Positions 58,030 through 64,000 of a stretch of 64,000 nucleotides of DNA are shown piece after piece. Both the position numbers and the translations under genes were made by a program. Each line of letters opens with the position of its first letter. Position 1 is the stretch's first letter. Source of the DNA: Spodoptera frugiperda (Eukaryota > Arthropoda > Insecta > Lepidoptera > Noctuidae). The stretch covers positions 7,971,788 to 8,035,787 of the forward strand of contig NC_064217.1 of the NCBI RefSeq assembly GCF_023101765.2. Reading direction: 5' to 3'. The notes under the pieces were generated by a model. It did no database searches. It was given only the letters and a program-made list of their open reading frames with translations, and had not been told where the DNA came from.

Positions 58030-60783
58030 ATGAATCATTTAATTTTAGTGTATTTGGTTGTGCTGTGTGCGGGATGCAGTTATGGGGTAAGTATTAACTA
58101 AATATGTTATTAACTATTTTTATTACAAAGGCACTGTTATATGACCCAAGTCGTTGAGATAAGCCTGAAGATCAAGTTTGAAATCCAGTATTGTTTTTGG
58201 CTGGAAACCAATTTACATGTAATTGGCAATGAGGTCTTCTACTACATCTTATGCAACATTATCGATCAAATTTATAAAAAAGACCACGATAACAAATTGA
58301 GTTACTGGTTCAATATGTAACAAAAAACACATTTCCATGTTACAGATGAGTCGACAACAAGTTAAAAAAACTATGGGTATAGTAAAAAATCAATGTATGC
58401 CGAAAAACTCGGTAACCGAAGGTAAGAACAACACAATACATTTAATCATTGGTTCATTTAATAAAGCTACCCATTATCATCCAGATTTTGAGTAAATTAA
58501 TGTGACATACTATCTTTTAGATCAAGTTGGGAGAATAGAACAAGGAGTGTTCAATGAAGACCGTGATGTTATGTGTTACGTCGCTTGCGTATACAAAACT
58601 TTTCAAGTGGTAAGTCTTTTAAATTTATTTTCCTTTCTACCACTTGAAGAAAATCATTGTCACTAGCAAATATATTATTATCACCTTCAGAAACATCATC
58701 TCAATACACCTTGTAATCTAAATAATTGCACAGACTTCTAGACTTACAATATACCTATATATATTTTAAAAGAACATCATACAGATTCCAATATTCTTTT
58801 TCAGGTAAAGAATGACAAACTTGATATGGCGCTCATAACAAAGCAAATTGACATGTTGTACCCTCCAGAACTAAAAGATTCAGTCAAAAAGTCTATAGCA
58901 GCTTGCATACATATCCGTAAGTATCCTAAAATGTTAGTTAATATTAATGATAGGAAAACAACTGATGATAAAAATGGAAAAGAAGAACATATTGTACCGT
59001 CCTAAGTATCTTGGTATAATGTTAAGAAGAATAAAAAAAGAGTATCAAAGATAATATCTAAAGTAAAAATAGACTGTAAACAAGCAACAACAAGAGCCAA
59101 TCTATACATATAATAAAATCGTAGAAAAGTGCTGTCTGTACATTGAAAATAAAAATAAAAAAAATAGCAGGGGTTATTGTTATGTCGATATCGAACCCAA
59201 AAATGTAATTAACTTTTTTTTTGTCAGTTTGTCTGTTTGTCTGTTCGTCTGTGCGCGCTAATCTCAGAAACGGCTGATCCGAGTTGGATGCGGTTTTACG
59301 AATAAGATGCTTAAATTTACATTTAGTTTGTTTCATGTCAATCGGTTCATAAATAAAAAAGTTATGTCAAATTAAAGAATCACGTCGAACATTCTTGCTT
59401 AACCATTAATCTTTTTGACAGATTTGGGAAATTTGGTACAGATATAGTTTAGAACCTGTGAAAGGACAGAGATATATTTTTATTTCAAAAATTAAAAAAT
59501 AAAAATGTTTTTATGAAATAGGATTCTATGTCGATCGTTACACATCGGTTCCCCTAATGTTTTAATTCTATCGAAAAAAAGTAAGTACATAGTAATGTTG
59601 AAAAAAATAATATCGAATATAATAAAACATGTATAAATGCTCTAAATATTCATTTTGTAATCGTTCACGACTTCGGTTCATTTATTGATCGAAAAAAGTA
59701 AATAAATAGTAAATATGAAAAAAATGTATCAATATAATCATTTAGTACAAAGAAAATGCTCTAACGGAGTATAGATAACTATGTCGATCGTTACACACTT
59801 CGGTTCATGTTAGTTTTAATTCATCGAAAAAAAGTAAATAAATAGTAAAAAGGTATGAAAAAAATAATATCAATATGATTAAACTAGGTGCCCGAACGGA
59901 GTATAAATAAATAATCCAAGTTGTCTTTAATAGATGTCGTTGGGATCGAAATAGATCGCGCTATGGTTTCGTTACATTCATTTGGTTGGGTATCGAGCGC
60001 TTCGGTACTATCGTAGAAAAAGTGTATTATCAGTCGTATGATTATTTGTCTTAGTGGTCCTGCTGTTTCGTATATTAAAATTTTTCGTTGTATCTTGTCA
60101 ATTAATAAGTTTAACTTGGTTAACCATTTAACGTAGGTTTAGTTTGATATCGATTATTAGTAGTTACATCTTTAGTTTTTTTAATAAAATTGTAAGTCTA
60201 ATTTATAAATTAATTAGATTAGATTTAAGTCGTTTCTTTTAAATTATTTAGTTTAAGCTTGGTTATTATAGCATAGAGGATAGGTTGTAATATAGTTTCT
60301 TTTTTAATTGTTATAAATTCGTAATTCGTAGCTTTCTTTAGTTTTAAGTTAGTTTAAGTCCGTTTTTAAACTATTTTTTCAATACCCTAAGTGAGTATAC
60401 ATCTATTAAATTCAAACGCAGAGCTCATTATGTTGATTTTTGAAGAGTTCCCTGGAATATCTTCCACATCTCATTTTTGAAGAGATCCCGCGAGATCGGG
60501 AACTATGTGGTTAAAACCAAAAATTTGCCGGAAGTCACTATTCCACGCGAACGAAGTCGCGGGCAAAAGCTAGTCATCAATATGATTGAAGATGAAATGA
60601 AAGAGGCATGTCAGAATCGTGTATCGATTATCTTGCGAACATAGAAGATTGTGTGTAAGAAAACCAATAAAAACCCTTTTAAATTTCTTTTCAGAGGACA
60701 ATTACAACGACTTGTGCGAGAGAGTGTTTTACGGAACAAAATGTTTGTATGAAAAGGACCCTGACAGTTTCATCTTCCCCTAA
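58030..60783 (+). CDS. odorant-binding protein, LUSH-like (cluster member 3)
   Basis: Five exons: 58030-58086, 58346-58421, 58521-58609, 58805-58916 and 60695-60783; 140 aa. Signal peptide MNHLILVYLVVLCAGCSYG. Mature start MSRQQVKKTMGIVKNQCMPK, then MCYVACVYKTFQV; end CERVFYGTKC, then DSFIFP. Cysteine spacing 26-3-40-10-8. It is the most diverged of the plus-strand members (CERVFYGTKC in place of the WTAKC type; AACIHI around Cys4). Intron 4 is 1.8 kb and has a three-unit tandem repeat. The promoter lacks a clear TATA box. Confidence 0.92.
59527..59905 (+). repeat. three-unit tandem repeat of about 127 bp in OBP intron 4
   Basis: Units start near 59527, 59654 and 59781. Each has GTCGATCGTTACAC (or a variant), CGGTTC, TCGAAAAAAAGTAA, AATAGTAA and ATGAAAAAAATAATATC in order, and the last two end units include ACGGAGTATA. 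Confidence 0.75.
60535..60575 (-). repeat. end of a dispersed CTAGC-class repeat
   Basis: Reads on the minus strand ACTAGCTTTTGCCCGCGACT then TCGTTCGCGTGGAATAG, the usual start of this class. It probably extends to lower coordinates through OBP intron 4, and the tandem repeat and the CTGTTTGTCTGTTCGTCTG block near 59225 may belong to it. Confidence 0.55.
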
Positions 60784-61061
60784 TGTTTTATTCTACGGAA
60801 CATTAAGTACATTAATGTTTTTCGAATTAATAAATGTATAAATAATTTCATTTTGTAATTTCCATACTTTATTGATCGAATATAAATATGAATGTACCCG
60901 CTGCTTATGACAATTTCGTTTCATTCTGTTAGTTTGTTAAATAGAGATATTGTTTGATTAACTGGTTGTTTTCTTTTTAAACAGTGTCTTGTCATTTATA
61001 AGTGCAGTGTTCTTGTGTGACAAGTAACACTTAGCTTAGTAATTAAAGATTTTGTTGTCTT

Positions 61062-61069
61062 TATAAAAA
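61062..61069 (+). promoter_or_regulatory. TATA box of LUSH-like OBP member 4
   Basis: TATAAAAA, 59 bp before the ATG at 61129. Confidence 0.55.
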
Positions 61070-61128
61070 CAACTTTATTACCATTCGCTTTTATTGTTTC
61101 ATCTTTACATTCCTACAGCACTTCTAAA

Positions 61129-62716
61129 ATGTATTCCATCAATTATTTTCTTATTTCGGTTATCTTGCTTGTGATGTTCAATAATTGTTTTGTTCATTCG
61201 GTAAGTACTTGTTACTTCTTTATTTATTACATGTTTATCTTAATTTAATCTATCCTCTAAGGTATTATTAAAAATGCCACATTCTCGAGAAATTATTGAA
61301 TAATTTGTTTCATTTTTTAATGCAGATGACGAGGGAACAAATAAAAAACTCTGGGAAGTTAATTAAAAAGACGTGTTCTGCAAAAAATGATCTAACTGAA
61401 GGTAATTAATTTGCAACTATGTTTTTTTACTGGTGTAATGGTACTTCCAAAATTTATGTATTAGCTGTTACAATTCTTCTTATTCTTAAATTATAACGTT
61501 TTTCATTGGGTACGTGAATAAATTCTGTCTGTGCTTATGATATAGTCCCCTTCCACGGCAAACTAGACTTAATGTCGTCTATTGCTGGTATTTGGTTGAG
61601 CAGAAAAATCTGAATCATACTATAATATTATTATAAATGCGAGTATTTGTGAGTATGCGCGTGTTTGTTACTTAATCACGTCAAAATGGCCAAAATCGTT
61701 TTTTATCCCGCAGGCGAAGCCGCTGGCAGAAGCTAGGCATTAAATAAATATTAAAACTTCTTTTTATCTCTTTATACATTTTACTGTCATTACAGACGAA
61801 GTTAAAGATGTGGACAAGGGAAAATTTCTTGAAAAGAAAGACTTTATGTGTTACATAGCTTGTGTCTACAAAATGGGACAGAGCGTAAGTTTCAATGTAC
61901 GAATAAAGTAATCTACTAAAGTTGAATTAGTTTTGAAATTCCGACTAAATTCATATATTTGTAACTGTTAGGTTAAAGGTAGCACGATCAACCATGATAT
62001 GATGCTGAGGCAGGTGGATATAATGTTTCCCAATGATATGAAGGCACCTGTTAAAGCAGCTATAGAACATTGCAGACCAGTTGGTAAGTTTTTGATGATC
62101 ATAAATATTATTTAGACAGACGTAACCTGTCTTGATAAAAAACTAGACAATAGGAAACTACTAGAAGTGGGAAAATATCTAAGCAATACTCTTTTTGCTC
62201 GCTATCTGGCACTTAAATAAATTAAAAAATGTATGGTTTCAAATATTTTATAGTCGTAGCTGCAAATATCAAACTCAACCTTTGTATTTAACTTATTACT
62301 TGTGTGGGGAAGCCTTAATAACCAATCGTTTTGTATAATCTTGATTACCTTACTCAATATTATAAAGCCACCTCTGAATGTTTTGTTAAATTATCACGCT
62401 ATATAATCCACATTTTTTTTACTCTATTTGTATAGCGTTTAGTTAGTTTTATATCTGTCTTTATGGGATACCTATATAATTATATACTTTACTTATAGGT
62501 AAACACATTTTTTGTACATAATCTTATTATTTGTATCATGATTATACGGAGAGTGCAATTTATTAACTATCAAAACACATTTGAGCAAGAAGGTTTTGCT
62601 TACTAATAATTTGTTTTATTATTACAGCTAAAAATTACAAAGATCTCTGCGAAGCCTCTTATTGGACAGCGAAATGTATTTACGATTTTGACCCTGCCAA
62701 TTTCATGTTCCCTTAA
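61129..62716 (+). CDS. odorant-binding protein, LUSH-like (cluster member 4)
   Basis: Five exons: 61129-61200, 61326-61401, 61796-61884, 61972-62083 and 62628-62716; 145 aa. Signal peptide MYSINYFLISVILLVMFNNC then FVHS. Mature start MTREQIKNSGKLIKKTCSAK; FMCYIACVYKMGQS; end CEASYWTAKC, then ANFMFP. Cysteine spacing 26-3-40-10-8. Closest to member 2 over exons 2 and 5. Intron 2 carries a CTAGC-class repeat. Confidence 0.92.
61618..61737 (-). repeat. dispersed CTAGC-class repeat, OBP intron 2
   Basis: Minus strand: CTAGCTTCTGCCAGCGGCTT, CGCCTGCGGGATAAAAAAC, ending near TAATATTATAGTATG. Confidence 0.6.
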
Positions 62717-62981
62717 AAATCATAAAATTGGATTTGAATGAAGAAACATTTTATGGAATGAGTCTTGTAGTTTTATTCACTAATACCTAGACAAATACAC
62801 TTAATGACCAAAGTTAAAGATACAAAGAAAATTATTTTTTTAGTACATATATGCTTCAGCAAGATTATTTCAGAACAAGGACAGTAACCATTAGTTGGCT
62901 ACTGAGTCCACGATTGGTTGTAAAAGATATACTTTTATAGAAAGCATGCAATTTAGTTTAATTTTGAGTTTTCGAAATGTT

Positions 62982-63060
62982 CGGGTGTCCATGAGCGGCG
63001 GTGATTGCTTACCATCAGGTGATCTGCCTGCTCGTTTACTGGTTCATAACATAAAAAACT
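62982..63060 (+). repeat. non-LTR 3'-tail repeat, short copy
   Basis: GGTGTCCATGAGCGGCGGTG, ATTGCTTACCATCAGGTGAT and CTGCCTGCTCGTTTACTGG, then CATAAAAAAC. Confidence 0.7.
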
Positions 63061-63434
63061 TTGCTTACTGTACTTACATTGCAATTTGAATATTAACTAA
63101 GATGTGGTTATTTCTATATTTTACTATAATTTTGGTATAAGAAGTCATATAAATGACGATAAAAATGAGCCTTCAATTAGTTTTTGTCAAAAAACTTATT
63201 TAACAGAAAAAATACGTCATTATATTTCCATTTAGAATAAGTATTCTTTAGACTACAGTCCAGGGTATTTAAAAAACAACGAACGTATAAAACTACAATA
63301 AAGTTTGTTGAAATAACCATTTTAAATCTTGTTAGTTTATGGAAAGACGTTCACTGGTTAATTAGCTAGTAATGCATGTATTTGCTTTGCTAATGATACA
63401 CTGATCACTATACAATCAGAGTATAGGGACGTCG

Positions 63435-63441
63435 TATATAT
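63435..63441 (+). promoter_or_regulatory. TATA box of LUSH-like OBP member 5
   Basis: TATATAT, 59 bp before the ATG at 63501. Confidence 0.45.
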
Positions 63442-63500
63442 GGTTACAAGTAGGTTTTAAGCAAACAGTGCAATTTAGTAAGGGACTTGTGAGTGTCGTG

Positions 63501-63934
63501 ATGGATCGAAAAAGAATATGTTTATTCGTGATAGCTATGTTTTTGGCCTCTGGAAGTGATGCTGTAAGTACTAATAAAAGTGACATTAATGATATTTTAA
63601 ATGAGAACAAAGTAAATACTAAGTTTGGAGTAAGTGTTCTATGTGATAGAAGACCTTAATATCTTACAGATGTCAAGACAACAGTTGAAGAATTCTGGAA
63701 AAATGCTGAAGAAAAATTGTATGAATAAGATTGGTGTGACGGAAGGTACATATATATTGTTAATATTTATTCTATACGTCAATGATGTAAATGATTAAAA
63801 ATAGAATAATGAGAGAGTTTTCATCAATGTTAAATATTTTTTCAGACCAAATTGGCAGTATAGATAAGGGTAAATTCATAGAAGACAGAAAGGTTATGTG
63901 CTATATAGCGTGCATCTATGAATTGACGAATGTG
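63501..63934 (+). CDS. odorant-binding protein, LUSH-like (cluster member 5, partial)
   Basis: Exons 63501-63563, 63670-63745 and 63846-63934 are in the window; exons 4 and 5 should follow beyond 64000. Signal peptide MDRKRICLFVIAMFLASGSD then A. Mature start MSRQQLKNSGKMLKKNCMNK; then DQIGSIDKGKFIEDRKVMCY and IACIYELTNV. Exon sizes 2 and 3 (76 and 89 nt) equal those of the other LUSH-like members, as does the 26-3 spacing of the first three cysteines. The cut is by the window edge, not a mutation. Confidence 0.9.
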
Positions 63935-64000
63935 GTAAGTAAATGAAAGATTATTTGCTAATTGGTCAATAAGCATAATAAAGGAGGAAGATATAAAATA

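Overview
The window is nuclear DNA from an insect and almost certainly a moth. It is AT-rich, the genes are split by GT-AG introns, and the non-coding DNA is full of lepidopteran-type short repeats. The families and the odorant-binding protein (OBP) types fit a noctuid-like moth, but the species cannot be fixed from this sequence. I rebuilt gene models by joining open frames at splice sites and checking that exon phases agree.

Layout. (1) 1-399: last exon of an NPC1-family sterol transporter (+). (2) 969-1266: last exon of a NHLH1/HLH4C-type bHLH factor (-). (3) 1267-15884: 14.6 kb with no gene I can support, holding short retroposons, a tRNA-derived SINE, a probable R2-like LINE fragment and a 363-bp hairpin. 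(4) 15885-27140: a Flattop (CFAP126) gene (+) with a 7.9-kb first intron. It has a short terminal exon and, downstream, a 547-codon open exon in the same splice phase. (5) 27338-33503: complete eight-exon SMG9 gene (-), 484 aa. (6) 34149-41931: five-exon type I membrane receptor (+), 275 aa, with an MRH/ATG27-like lumenal domain and a tail like the cation-dependent mannose-6-phosphate receptor; a dead LINE lies antisense in intron 1. (7) 45937-64000: an OBP cluster. One OBP of a different type (-) is followed by five LUSH-like OBPs (one -, four +), the last cut by the window end.

The five LUSH-like OBPs share the same exon plan. All four complete ones have cysteine spacing 26-3-40-10-8, so they are tandem duplicates that evolved in place; one was inverted. 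SMG9 and the receptor are divergent neighbours with a 645-bp shared upstream region. Flattop and SMG9 converge with about 200 bp between stop codons.

Mobile DNA explains most of the rest. It includes about 15 copies of an A-tailed retroposon of about 150 bp (three with clear target-site duplications), tRNA-derived SINEs, four copies of a palindromic MITE, a second MITE pair, a 995-bp terminal-inverted-repeat element rich in GGCCA motifs, and LINE tails. I saw no CRISPR array, rRNA, free-standing tRNA gene or intact autonomous transposon. The items most worth a second look are the alternative Flattop ending, the receptor with a possible second cytoplasmic tail exon at 48228-48302, the perfect 140-bp inverted repeat, and the GGCCA-rich transposon.
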